DNA of 64,000 nt from Chalara sp. BL73. Taxonomy: Eukaryota > Ascomycota > Leotiomycetes > Helotiales. The position numbers and the translations under genes were made by a program. This document shows, piece after piece, positions 32,665 through 43,327 of the stretch (its first letter is position 1; each line of letters starts with the position of its first letter). The stretch is from contig CAKJVC010000010.1 of NCBI GenBank assembly GCA_918026815.1, positions 1,552,501 to 1,616,500 on the forward strand, in the 5' to 3' direction. The notes below the pieces were generated by a model. That model had not been told where the DNA came from and made no database searches. It was given only the letters and a program-made list of their open reading frames with translations.

Positions 32665-33939
32665 TCAAAGCTCCATGAAATTCAATCCGTCCTGATACTG
32701 CTTGAGCCACGCCTTCCCATAGTCATTGCCATTCGGATATCTGACTAAAGTATGAATATGGAAAGGCAACGGCACTTTGTTATTCAAGAGAACACCCGTG
32801 TGATGATCGGACTCTATCATAATGACAGGAGAATGCGCTTTATAGTAGAAAGCATCATCCTTATTAAACCCACCGATCCAGCAGAAATAATTTTTTTCTC
32901 AGTGAGCTGCAATCTGTGCCAAATGTGCCTCCAAAGTTTTCTCTGGGAGATAGTTGAGAGACAGTACAAGCAACCTACGAACCATATCCTGCTAGGAAGC
33001 AGTGAATCTCGAGACAAGAGTACCCTCGTATGGAATGATTCTATTGTCTTGGAAAGCACCACCAAGATGTCGCTGGTTTGCGCGGTGGAGTCTCCATGGT
33101 GGGTATTCGTCGCCACTCAGTTCCTGGTAAATGCGTACATCTTTGGCAATTTCCTCGTCAAGTGATTGCACCAACTTCATTCCCAATTTCTCCTGATCAG
33201 TGAATAGCTCGGTTCCCTTGTCAGGTCCCTCGTCAATGACATTTGGCTCGGCTCCCATAAAAACAGGTGATATCACGATTTGTGTCCCCCACCACGAAAA
33301 CATTCATGCAGAAATGGTGACCGATAGCTGCCAGCCCCAGAGTCCGCCTGTCGATGGTGTTCCAAATATGCAGAAGTTGTAAGATTTCTCGTTGAGGACT
33401 TTCCTGCCGTCGACGACCCCGCCCAAGAATTGGTTTACTTTCAAGCATCCTCTGGCCTTTGCGTAACCGGCAGGTGATGTGCGTGCCCTCATGAGCTCGT
33501 GTATGGCAGTGACCAGATCGTTAGATACCTCTTCGAGACGGACACCGTACTCATAGATGTAGATTTCCGGATTAATCCACTTTCTCTATTCCGGTGCATC
33601 GACAAATTTACTCAACGCAATTCTCTCCTCCTGTGTCGCTACTGTAAGGATGTTTTGCGCTGCTTTGGTCATCGCCGCTGTTGGTGCCCCTTGGTCGTCT
33701 TTAGCATCTGCGAGATTGTATACGCTGGGGATGACATTCCCATCTACCGTGATGCTTTTGTATGGCTCGCTCTAGAGTTTCTCCCAGCTATCCTTCCAGC
33801 CGCTGACAAAGTATTCGGTACACCGTAGATCACTCCATTCGTAGATATTTGAAGCAGCGAGCCGTTTGCTTCTCTGGATGTCTCTTGGTGGAATACAGTC
33901 TCGGAAGCCAGCTCTTTGGCCATTTGTCGCCGACGACAT
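32665..33939 (-). pseudogene. DUF3500-family protein, disrupted
   Basis: Reads as one minus-strand frame of 425 codons from MSSATNGQRAGFRDCIPPRD (start 33939) to NFMEL (stop 32665-32667). Conserved blocks are ITVDGNVIPSVYNLADAKDD, YAKARGCLKVNQFLGGVV, VLNEKSYNFCIFGTPS, GAEPN, RHLGGAFQDNRIIPYEG, IESDHHTGV and HTLVRYPNGNDYG. Breaks: stops after WEKL, after VDAPE (probably a Trp codon), after RFTAS and after IAAH. A short stretch near 33270-33340 (GHHFCMNVFVVGDT) is only in frame after two compensating indels, one in a G5 run. The family's biochemical role is not established. It is clearly a former gene of this neighbourhood. Confidence 0.85.
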
Positions 33940-34057
33940 CTTTTGATATTGGTACTAAACAGCGTCGTACATGAGGGAGTATTGGATGAATTGGGGTTGG
34001 AATTGCACAGCTTGTTAACGTAGTGGAAGGTCAGGCAATTATGGCGATGGCGATGTC

Positions 34058-34098
34058 GTGAGTCCATGAGTCCATGAGTCCATGAGTCCATGACTCCA
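34058..34098. repeat. 9-bp tandem repeat (GTGAGTCCA-type), about 4.5 units
   Basis: GAGTCCATG repeated four times and then GACTCCATC. Small simple repeat upstream of the DUF3500 pseudogene. Confidence 0.75.
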
Positions 34099-34099
34099 T

Positions 34100-34634
34100 C
34101 AACCCACCCCAGTGTAGTATTGACCCATTTCCAAAGAATTAGCTCCACGAACTTCGGTACAGACAGTGGTGGTGGGGCTCCAATGGGGCTTGTCTTGGCA
34201 GGGGACCACAAGTGGAGTGATTGCGGGGTGTCAGGACTCAGGATCGATCCAGTCACCACTTCACCCTACGTTGAAAGGTCAACAAATCGACCAAGCGCAG
34301 TTTGGTGGCATTGTTGGTCAAGTGCTCAGACTTGAGCCTTGTAAACAGTCTCATTCAGACCGTAATCTATAGTCACGAATGCGAGGCAGGACAATTCCAT
34401 TGAGGAGAGCACTATTGGAGTGCGCCATAATTCGTTATCTTCTCAAAAGGGCAATTAAGGCAAATCACAAATTCAAAACCTTGGCTTTAGATTAACCTAA
34501 CATGAAACGTGATGAGGATACTTGGAACTGAAACACAGTATGTGTGGGGATTGGTGTTTGCATTTAGATATTTTAGCTTTCTGACAGAATCTGCTAGCAC
34601 CGATAACCTTCTCTCGAGCGCACGAAAAGTTTGC
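34100..34634. other. intergenic, nothing recognised
   Basis: No supported gene between the tandem repeat and the NmrA-like gene end. Confidence 0.4.
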
Positions 34635-35834
34635 TCAACTGACAGCTTTCAGACCCAAATGTGGAAGAAGTTTCTCTCGAATATAATCTTCCGACGTGTG
34701 AAGCTTAACCCCCAATTCCGCGACTTCAGCAGTAGGTACCTCTAGCCCTGGATACATGCCAACAGCATTATACAGCTGCAGCATAATATCACGATCTTTG
34801 ATACCAGTTGTTGGTTTGGTAGAGAACACCACTTTCTTCCCGGACACTATTTCGCAAATAGTTAATAACACTAATATTCGGAGAAAGATATACATACGTT
34901 TCTCGAGAACTGCATTGATCTGTCCCTGCGTCTCACGTGCGCCGCTTGCTAAGAAATATTTCCCATCAAGACTGGCCTTCTTACTATCCCATTGACCATA
35001 GATCGCTTTGCAAATAGCCGCAAGATCTTTCTCAACGTAAAGTGTGGTGACTTTGAGAAATTAAGAATTGATATGGCCCATTTTATTGAAGTACTTACTC
35101 TCAGCTTCGGCTGTAATGACAGGACGCTTCATCGTAATAACATCAGCGCCTTTATCATATGCAGCATATTTCCGCAGGATCATATTCTCGTAAAAGTTGC
35201 CAGTACGAATGAAAGCCCCAGGAATTCCGGCTTTACGAATCACAGCGTCAACAGAATACTTTCCTATAGTTTCATATCAGTCTTCAAGGGCAAGTGTTAT
35301 GATATACGATAGAAGATACCCTCATAAAGTCTGGTGACAAATTGGCCACCCGAAATCTCATGTGAACTTGGCAATGTGCTCCACAGGAAACACTGCACTC
35401 CGGCTGCGGCTGAAGCTTCCACAATGTTCTGTCCCTGTTTCTCTTCACTCATGGGATCTTCAAGAACGGTCTTTGAGTCACCGGTTAGCAACTGATAAAT
35501 ACCACGTGACCAAAAAAAAATACCGTATCATAGAAATCCGTTACAGCAAAGACACCCCAAACGCCTTTGAAAGCAGCTGGCAGGGTCTCAGGTTTCGTTA
35601 AATCTGCCTGGACCATCTCAGCACCTTTAGCAATCAGAGCTTTTGCTTTGTCTGAGTCCAAGTTGCGAGTTAAACAGCGTGTTGTGTACCGTTCTGGATC
35701 CTTGAGCAGCTCATTCGCCACAGAACCACCTAAAACCATTAGTCTCAGAGAAAATCAACGGAAACTATAGCTAGATTGATGCAAGTACCTTGAGTACCAG
35801 TAGCACCGAGGACGAGTACAATTTTCTTCGACAT
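34635..35834 (-). CDS. NmrA-like NAD(P)-binding protein
   Basis: Minus strand, six exons: 35834-35789, 35729-35524, 35470-35320, 35263-35099, 35050-34898, 34846-34635. They total 933 nt, giving 310 aa, the usual NmrA-like length. The Rossmann motif VLGATGTQGGSVANELL is rebuilt exactly across the first intron. Further family blocks are CLTRNLDSDKAKALIAKGAEMVQADL, VFAVTDFYD, NIVEASAAAGVQCFLWSTLPS, VIRKAGIPGAFIRTGNFYENM and a C-terminal NAVGMYPGLEVP. Known: NmrA itself is a redox-sensing negative regulator in nitrogen metabolite repression; most paralogues are NADPH-sensing or isoflavone-reductase-like with unknown ligands. It sits at the right edge of the metabolic block. Confidence 0.88.
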
Positions 35835-36431
35835 TTTCAGTGGATGTTGGAGACTCGATTTGACTTTGCAATAACTTTGGATGGTTCTTTTATAGCACGG
35901 CGGTGGTAACTTGGAATATTTCAATTGATCTTGATGATGAATGAAGATGCTCATTCCGGTTTTGTGTACATAATCCAACCTCACATCATATATGAACCGC
36001 TAGCTCTGTTTCGGTGGGATTTTGAAGCAGGTGGGGCACGCCCGGTTTTTTAATTGAGGACCCAGGCTCGTAGCTGAAGCCGGTTTGAGGAGGACGAGTT
36101 TTAGGTTTGGTCACGGATCACTAATTGGCATTATTCTCTGGGTCTAGATAAAGTACAGGTTACTTAGTCATGCTTTGTATTCATTCCCCACCCCAGCACT
36201 ACAAGCTGCTTGTGGTGAATGAGGTTGCCTCACTTAAACAAGGGGCAACCCACCCTGCCAAAGGCCCCATTATCGCCTCTCCAGGGTCGTTCACATGACG
36301 TCCTACCACCCACACCTCACTAGAATGGCAATCGAATGCCGCGCGAGTTTGTAGGGGAATTATACAGAACCAAGACATGGGATGTTAGAACGAGCCAGGA
36401 CCTCGAGGGTGGTGCCTTTTCTTCAAACTTT
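35835..36431. other. 5' region of the NmrA-like gene, otherwise nothing recognised
   Basis: Contains CT-rich and A-rich stretches near 35840-35900. No gene seen. Confidence 0.4.
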
Positions 36432-36500
36432 CCCTAGCAAATGCAGTCGAAACTGTTAATATGGGAGCGCTTGGTTCCAAGTCCTGATTCCCATATATAG
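36432..36500 (+). mobile_element. left end of the mariner-type MITE, second copy
   Basis: CAGTCGAAACTGTTAATATGGGAGCGCTTGG.. through CATATATAG matches the left end of the MITE at 26282/31830. It shows the uninterrupted target of the Copia insertion (GTCGAAACTGTT). Similarity fades after about 36500, so the copy is partial. Confidence 0.7.
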
Positions 36501-37289
36501 CGACGCAGTTGTTTTTAAAGCGGCAATTTTTAGCCTTGTATTGACGACAGAATGACAAAGAAACATTTAACCGGAATCACTCTAGTATTGGTCGAGCGTC
36601 TTGGCATTGGGATAGAATTAGAAGCCGCAATCGCTCCCACTGTACGTCTTGCAAATCAACTTTTACTTATTGGAAGCGTGCAAATCACACGATACACTCC
36701 CATTAATTGAACCCACGATTAAACCCCCGTTTCAGTAGCTAGAACTATATAAAACAACAATACCAACAATACAACACTTACCCTCCCCATGACTTCCTCA
36801 AACCGATTTCAAGGGGACAGGGCCGACTGATAATGAGAGGGCCAACTGCTAATGTCTAGATGGTGGCTTGTGATCTTCAGCGGTGTATTTCATTTGTGCT
36901 CGTCATCTTGAGGGTATGGGAACCTAATATCGCTGTAGACCGTACAACCACCTAAACCATTCATTTCCCCTTACTAAACATTCCACACCTTTCAAACTCG
37001 ATTTCCGCACTTAATTCATATCATAATAGCTGCCCTTAAGAGCTTGAGATGGGTTCCATGTGCATTCCCTTTATCGAACCCGCCAGTGTCCAATAACAAT
37101 ACCTTCCGGTCTTCTCAAAACAACCTATCGGTCCTATCACTCTAGAGCAGTCAGAACATACAGAGACACAACCATTCTTTCCTCATCTGGAGCCAAGCTA
37201 GGATACAGAGAAATGCAGCAGCGAGAGCTGGAGGTACGTGCAAATTATTCCCCAGAAGCGCGAAACGTTCTAATCTATTAAATCTAGAT
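36501..37289. other. intergenic, no clear gene
   Basis: A weak open frame at 37060-37281 with a GTACGT donor near 37233 could be an upstream exon of the reading at 37290, but the phase does not join. Left unassigned. Confidence 0.35.
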
Positions 37290-37568
37290 CGGAAGCACGC
37301 TCTCGTTGACATCGATGAATCCGACGGTGATCTGCCACCTCTCGAGCAGCTCCTTCGAATATCTCCGCATCTGATAGCCCCAGACAAAGCACCAAGCGTT
37401 AGAACCGCTTTTCAGCATTTAGATCAGCAAGCGCTTCAAGGAGTTAGAATGCAAGCCGAGGAAATACAATCAGGGATATGTGGGCGTCAGGGTGGCAGTC
37501 TGGGCAGGCGTGTTTGCTATTCTCAATACAATACAATGAAGCAGGGGGTTACAGTTAGGCCAGGGTAG
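37290..37568 (+). pseudogene. unrecognised coding remnant
   Basis: Open reading without a start codon: RKHALVDIDESDGDLPPLEQ.. continuing LLRISPHLIAPDKAPSVRTAFQ, ending VRPG. It begins right after a TCTAG acceptor-like site at 37287. The composition looks protein-coding (acidic patch, then amphipathic). It has no family match in my reading and could be the last exon of a lost gene. Confidence 0.3.
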
Positions 37569-37716
37569 AGAAAAGCTTGGCCAGGGTAGAGGGTTCTACG
37601 CTAGTAAAAGTTGATCCAGGGTAGAAAACAGAGCTTCTGAAGCTGGCCAGGGTAGAGAATTACGCTAAGCATACGCCAAGCTAAGCGCACGCCAAGCACA
37701 TGCCTTACTAATTTAC

Positions 37717-38231
37717 TGTAACAAATAGAGGGCAGCAGGAGGGATTGCAATATAACAGGTAATAACACGTGACTGCAATGTAATAGAAACAATGATGTAT
37801 TGATATCAAAAGTATGCTTGTCAGTCTAACAGAAAAACTCAAGCTTGCCTTTCTCCAGAAAGCTCTAGCTGTTCCTTATATCCTTTCAACTGTGCTGTAG
37901 CTGTCAGCCTGTGGCTGCTGTAGCTGAGCCTGTAGCTGCTGTAGCTGTATGGCTGCTGTAGTTGTATGCCTGTGGCTGCTGTAGCTGCATGCTTGTGGCT
38001 GCTGTAGTTGTATGCCTGTGGCTGCTGTAGCTGTATGCCTGTGGCTGCTGTAGCTGCATGCTGGTGGCTGCTGTAGCTACATGCTGGTGGCTGCTGTAGC
38101 TGTATGCCGGTGGCTTCTGTAGCTGCATGCCTGTGGCTGCTGTAGCTGTATGCCGGTGGCTTCTGTAGCTGCATGCCTGTGGCTGCTGTAGCTGTTATGA
38201 TATCTGTCCCTAACCGGCCCTGGCTGTTACA
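37717..38231 (+). mobile_element. solo LTR, family D (515 bp) with an internal minisatellite
   Basis: Starts TGTAACAAATAGAGGGCAGCAGG and ends CCTGGCTGTTACA, inverted TGTAACA/TGTTACA termini. It holds an array of roughly twelve 24-bp units (GTGGCTGCTGTAGCTGTATGCCT) at about 37905-38195. Other copies are at 49520, about 51470-51740 and 63019, with a partial one at 63781. No target duplication: its right edge touches the NLR-derived segment directly. Confidence 0.78.
37905..38195 (+). repeat. 24-bp minisatellite, about 12 units
   Basis: Units of the type GTGGCTGCTGTAGCTGTATGCCT with T/C and G/A variants. Other family D copies carry only one or two units, so the array expanded locally. Confidence 0.8.
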
Positions 38232-38805
38232 CGCGCAGCAAGTGAAAGCTATAACTAGCGTCGCAAAAGAACTGTTTTCTTTTTTTGATAAAGCCCTTAA
38301 ATCGGGTGACAACAATAGTAGAAAGTTGCAAAAAATCCTCGACCGGCTCGACAAAGCAAAAAATAAGCTTTTGTTGGGAATTACTAAAGCCCTGGTTAGT
38401 GTGGTCGGCAATCCTAGTGCGAGATTTCGCGTTGCTTTAGGAGACTTCATAAAAACGAACAAAAAAGTGAATGAAATACTTGAGATAAACCTCGACTTCG
38501 CGGATCGACTAAAAAACAGATCGTCGCAACAAACAGGTACGTACTGTGCTCTCAACCGCATGCGAGGAAGTACAAGCTAACTATAGCCAACAGCGGACAG
38601 GATAACTATCGACGCGTCCGACGTGGAAAGTCTTGGACTGGTCGGTCGACAGGGCGCGGCACCGCGTAGCACTGTAACAACCGGCGCTGACGAGACGGCG
38701 ATATACGAGAACATCACGTATTACCAGGCACATACCATGGCCTACGATACCGGTATCGAGAATTGGGAAAGTGTGGCTCGACGAAGACGTTCGAATAGTG
38801 ACTAG
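38232..38805 (+). pseudogene. detached copy of the NLR C-terminus (HeLo-like part plus tail)
   Basis: Aligns with 7830-8397 of the NLR gene from CGCGCAGCAAGTGA to the stop, including the intron with its GTACGT donor. Translation starts AQQVKAITSVAKELFSFFD, passes RSSQQTG, then the spliced tail DASDVESLGLVGR ends WESVARRRRSNSD. Base differences are nearly all transitions, mostly G-to-A and C-to-T relative to the gene, as expected of RIP, but the frame stays open. There is no ATG at the start of the copied segment and no hydrolase or NACHT part nearby. Left edge: family D LTR. Confidence 0.85.
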
Positions 38806-38939
38806 CCCTGGCAGCTACAGTACTAAGGTTTAATTTCCCCGATTTTGATATTTCACCCCCGCACCCTACATTTTACTTGGACTTCAACAACCCGTAGCTC
38901 AACCACTTACTGTCTAAATTGAGATCTGACTGAAGCTAT
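38806..38939. other. spacer
   Basis: No feature supported. Confidence 0.4.
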
Positions 38940-39450
38940 TGATTCGCCTAACTGTCCTCTTTCTAACCATACCAAAAAAATCATGAACATGTTTATATTT
39001 GACCTCAATATTTTTGGTGTGCCACCCTTCAGCCGCGATGACACCCTCAATCCTATCACACATACTTTCACCCAGCTTTGTGAAGAGATCTTGGTCTAAA
39101 GTATCCCACGCCGCTGGGAGACAAGATTCTAATCGTTGTCGTGTATGTTCTGACTCCTATTTATCTGCTGCAACGTCTAGGAACATCTCATCGCACCGAG
39201 TCTTTAAGTGCCACCAAATATGCTCAATCGGGTTCAAATCGGGGGAGTAAGGCGGCCAATCTTCGAGGAGTTTGGTCTTATTGTTGACGAACTGTGGCGT
39301 GGCTGTCATAGCCATAATGTGGCTGCATATATTCTTAGCCTCAGGCATCAATTAAACCAGCCGCCAATGGGGTGGCTGTGCGAGCCGAATAACGCACTCC
39401 AAATGGATCCCATATTCCGGTCTCAATTATCCCCTTTCTCCATTACAATA
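38940..39450 (-). pseudogene. Tc1/mariner-type transposase, C-terminal remnant
   Basis: Minus-strand reading contains WPPYSPDLNPIEHIWWHLK, the block with the last Asp of the DDE/D triad. After an in-frame TAA (after DVAADK) it continues with ESEHTRQRLESCLPAAWDTL and ESMCDRIEGVIAAEGWHTK. That is the normal end of Tc1-like transposases. The N-terminal two thirds are missing. It differs from the Ant1-like element at 51866. Confidence 0.75.
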
Positions 39451-39492
39451 GTTACCAACACAACCTGCTAAGCGATAGAACTTATTGTAACA

Positions 39493-41499
39493 ATGTCTTT
39501 CGGCTTCTCTCTTGGTGACTTTATTGCTGCAGCCGACCTCATTGCACAAGTCGTCTCCGCGCTTCGCGAGGCTGGCGGTTCCGCCTCCCAGTATCAACAT
39601 ATCACAAACAAACTGGGCTTTCTAGATCGTGCAATTCGGGATGTTAATCGACTTGAGCCTGTTGAGGGGCTGGAGGCGACTCTTGAGGCAATCAAAACTA
39701 CTGCGTTAAGCTGCCAGTTCCCACTACTCGAATATCTGGAAAACATTAGGAGATACGATAAGAGCCTCGGTCTAGGACAGTCTTCTGGCGTCATGAATGA
39801 TGTATTTCTCAAGATGAAGTGGCAAGTTTCCAAGAAATTGGAAGCAGCAATGAAACTTGAAGCAGAGATAGTTGCGTACATGGGGGCTATTAATCTCCTT
39901 CTTGGTCTCTATAAAGTGTATGCACTCTGCCTCAACTCCTAGAGCACTTTAACATCAAAGAGCAGCGCTGATTATAAGCGCAGAAAGGTGGATGCTCTCG
40001 CAGAGCAGAGAGCTCGAAGTACGTTCGAAAGCCTTGCCACGACACTAGCGAATCTACGCATCCAAACCAAAACGGTTTCTAAAAACGTTGCGCAAGTGCG
40101 ATGCCAAGTAGAGCAAGGCACCCACATTGTTCGAAAAGACATCGAAGAATCATCAAAGAAAACATCCCAAGCGTTGAAGAGTCTACAACAGAACTGTTCC
40201 GCAAGTCTATCCGAGTTTTTGAGAACGGCAGGAATACTCTCCGAGGTTACTTTACGGACATGGTATGGCCCCTCACCCTTCCTGTGGCCTATGTTTGCAG
40301 CATCTGAGGAGTCCTAGCTCCAAGGTATCCGAAATCTATAATACCGTTCTCTGGGTTCGAACTCGTCTTTCCGAGCCAGATACTCGTCATACATGGCTCC
40401 AAGAACCCATGCGATGGGAAGACGCCTATGGCCGGGTGTTCCCCATTCCGGCTGAATTTGACTATCTAGTATGTGCGAGGGGTTTCATGATGGCGGCTTG
40501 TGACTAATATGGGCAGATGATGGAAGGAGCATTGCGAGGACATTTCCGGGAAGGTCGTGGAAAGAAACTGGTGGAACGAAATCAATGGCAGCTATTCGAT
40601 CCGTCTAGCCCACAAACTGTATTCTCGGCAGAGAACTGGGAACCTTTCCCAGGGATGAAAATTACTATGGCGATGATAATTCCTCGGTCTGATGGCCAGA
40701 TGGTCTGCCCACGATTGAATTGCTCATCCAAATTCTATACTGATGCGCTTGGTGGTGGCAAAATATGGTACGTATATTGACTCAGCAAGGTCTGTATTGT
40801 CGTACTGACTAGTACAGTTCCGAATGCAAAACCTGGTTTGATAGCCTCCCGAAATCCTCCTCGCCTCAGAAGACAACGGCAATTGTTGATAGCAAACAAT
40901 ACTCTAGGGGCTCTGGCGAAACTGAAGCCGCTAAACCAACTAGAGAAATGAAAAACGGTATGCAGGCCCGCGATGAAGACACTCGATCAGATTCTGAGTT
41001 CGAGATTGATGAAGAAGATCTCCGACTCCTGAAAAATGCTCGCATCCGACTTGAAGGCGCGAAACCAACTTCAATTCCGACCGTCATGCGGTTGTTAGAG
41101 GCAAGCAACAAGGAGTTAAGCGATGCGCCGGCAGAAAGCGACGAAGAATACCGGCAATATAAAATAGAGAAAAGCCAGTTGTTAGGTCAAGTCGAACAAT
41201 TGTTAGTGGATCTTAAGGAGGAGCGAAAAGCGAACGAAATATTGAGACGAAAGATATCGTCTCGCAGCGCCGCACGCGCAACACCACCGAGATTTGAAGT
41301 TTCTCGATATCGCGTTGATGGCTCACCAAGAAGTGGCCGAAAAGCCTCAGTGGTCGATGATAAGCCTAGGGCTCTACAACTATCACCGAATCCATTCCTT
41401 CCTAGAGTACCAGTACCATCGTCTACGCGAAGTCATAATTCCTCTCCAACTTTTACCCACTATCCCAATGATGGGAAATACCACCTGTACCCTATCTAA
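39493..41499 (+). CDS. HeLo-like / ubiquitin-like domain protein (STAND-associated type)
   Basis: Five exons: 39493-39915, 39979-40262, 40318-40468, 40517-40767, 40818-41499. They total 1791 nt, giving 596 aa. It begins MSFGFSLGDFIAAADLIAQV, the typical start of fungal HeLo-like/STAND N-terminal helical domains, and exon 1 holds most of that bundle (through YMGAINLLLGLY). The middle (TWLQEPMRWEDAYGRVFPIP .. HFREGRGKKLV .. WEPFPGMKITMAMII) matches the ubiquitin-like domain that follows in this family. A possible zinc-binding pair CPRLNC .. CSEC comes next. The C-terminus is charged with a predicted coiled coil (residues about 470-540) and a Ser/Pro tail. There is no NACHT or ankyrin part. Known: HeLo-like domains act as signalling or membrane-active modules in fungal incompatibility. 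Inferred: accessory or signalling partner. The exon 2 end is the least certain junction. Confidence 0.78.
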
Positions 41500-41677
41500 A
41501 CGCATGTAAATAGAATCACGTGAACAAGAAGTTGTGAGTCCTTTCAGGACCTACAACCTCGCGATACCGTAGCTTAGAACCATATCATCATCATACAATC
41601 AAGGAATACCAGAATCACACCAGCAAGAACGTAGTCACAGCTACTACGTCTTTTGCTACGTGATAGGTATTCCGACA
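41500..41677 (-). mobile_element. LTR family E, reverse copy
   Basis: Matches the reverse complement of 50636-50807: ..GCTACTACGTCTTTTGCTACG then GATAGGTATTCCGACA at its right end. The left end is diverged and starts at the stop codon of the preceding gene (41499), which may use LTR sequence as its 3' region. No clear TSD. Confidence 0.65.
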
Positions 41678-42257
41678 TACCCATTGTGAAATACCATATT
41701 CTCTAACGAACACGAGGTTGTTCGATGAAAGGGACATATTCGGATATCGACTCATTGAAACCAATGGATCCCGCAGGATTACAAGGGTCCGGAACCGAGC
41801 ACGTTCTCATCTAGTCAGAATAAAAAGTCTTGAGGACGTAAAGTCCCTGGTAAAGGCAAACGTCAAGACACCCCGATGACAAAGACGACGAGTCGTATTT
41901 CGGCAATACAGCCCTGGCGACTAGAAGAGTTATACAAGCTACGGGGGTTGGGGGATATTCAAAACGAAGGATCGCTGGGTATCAGTGACCAGGATTAATA
42001 ATGTTGCACATTACATGTATCTAGAAGGAAAAGTTATCTCTTCCGGTGCGAGTGTCGCACCTGAAGCGAATAATAGAAGTTAATGAAAAATATCTGCCAA
42101 GTACAGTCCTACAGAACTTTTCAACATCAAGGAAGTCGCATAAACCCTTAGGTTACTGTTGGTAGCTATTTGTATGTAGTCATGATCACGCAGCCAGCAC
42201 TTGAAGCGGTGGGACCTCGATCCCACTCAGCTCCGCAGAACTAGAGCTGGAGGATCA
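41678..42257. other. between two family E LTR pieces, possible decayed internal region
   Basis: Flanked by two same-orientation LTR-E pieces, so it may be a degenerate internal part of one element. No recognisable protein motif. Confidence 0.35.
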
Positions 42258-42338
42258 ATCACCGAATACCAGAACCGCACCAGCAAGAGCGCAGTCAATA
42301 GCTACTACGCCTTTTGCTACGTGGTAGGTATTCCGACA
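42258..42338 (-). mobile_element. LTR family E fragment, reverse
   Basis: AATACCAGAACCGCACCAGC .. TTTTGCTACGTGGTAGG then TATTCCGACA matches the right end of the copy at 41500-41677. Confidence 0.65.
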
Positions 42339-43327
42339 CTCATATTTAGTTGTATATTCTGCTAAAAGATTATCTCCGGGAGAGCGCTCGTTGGCGTTGA
42401 TGACCAAGTCTGGGACTCGTTATCTAATTCAACACAAGGGGTAGGAGCAGAAGAAAAGTATCACTCTACTTTAGATCACATAGCTGAGAGTATTAGGGGC
42501 GTGGTTGGCCGTGACGTAGGTGGTAGTCTTTCTTAAACACCCCCTGTATCTACCTCAGAACTGTTATCTAATGAGCTTACTTTGGCTAGGGCAAAAGAGG
42601 CTGGCAGCAATAGTGTTCATACTACTATTGGAGGTCCGGGATTAACCCGGTGCGTGCAAGGGTGTGTAGTGTACTAACTACTCTCAATGTACCATTGCCC
42701 ACTTAGTCTTTGACTCTAATGAAGCTATGGAAAGAGGTGGGGAAAGATATTGAAATAAAAGAAAGAGAAAGTCACGGAGCCTTCAGAGGTTATGAGGTAA
42801 ACGAGCCAATTGCTGAAGGTTGGTGAACCTAAACTACGGAAGAGAACCTTTCTACTCATAGAAGTGATACCCACGCGTGAGTATCACATACGACGTAACG
42901 CATACGTCAGTAGATTTATCATCGAAGGCAAAAGTGCGTATGCATCTTGCGCAGGCATACCTACAACTTCCCCAATAGGTTGGGTATGGTCCTTAGACCT
43001 AGCCTGTTCAACAGTGTTGGTGTGGAGGATGTTCACCTGGAGGATACGGATGTGGAAGATGTTGATTTGGAGAATACTTGACCTGGAGGATGTCTGATTT
43101 GGTAATCTGGAGGATGCAGATTTGGAGGATGTATTGTATCTCGCCGTCAAATCCCCCAAGGCTCTTTAAATGACAGATTCGAGTTTGTCCAAGCGCCGCC
43201 TTCGTCTTGTAGTTATGGAAGAAGGAAATCAACAAATATGACATTCAAAGATTTGTTTGTATCGCGGCCGTCACTTTCTTCGCATCCCTTCCGCTGGCCT
43301 GACGCTTGCCTTCGGGTTGCAAGCCAA
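42339..43327. repeat. non-coding region with degenerate GGAGGAT repeats
   Basis: Nothing coding recognised. From about 43018 to 43128 there are repeated TGGAGGAT/TGGAAGAT motifs (roughly 12-18 bp periodic), a decayed minisatellite. Confidence 0.45.

Noticed and set aside
32752..33165. 137-aa plus-strand frame
   Set aside because: Antisense to the DUF3500 pseudogene.
33744..34259. 171-aa minus-strand frame
   Set aside because: Runs in the wrong frame over the DUF3500 pseudogene; the family-conserved reading is the other frame.
37905..38195. CRISPR-like array
   Set aside because: Units are contiguous without unique spacers and lie inside an LTR of a eukaryotic genome; it is a minisatellite.
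37839..38561. 240-aa minus-strand frame rich in Gln/Ser/Ala-Thr repeats
   Set aside because: It is antisense to the family D minisatellite and to the NLR-derived copy; no support as a gene.
39228..39245. tRNA B-box-like GGTTCAAATC
   Set aside because: Inside the transposase remnant, no A box or cloverleaf nearby; I saw no credible tRNA or rRNA gene in the window.
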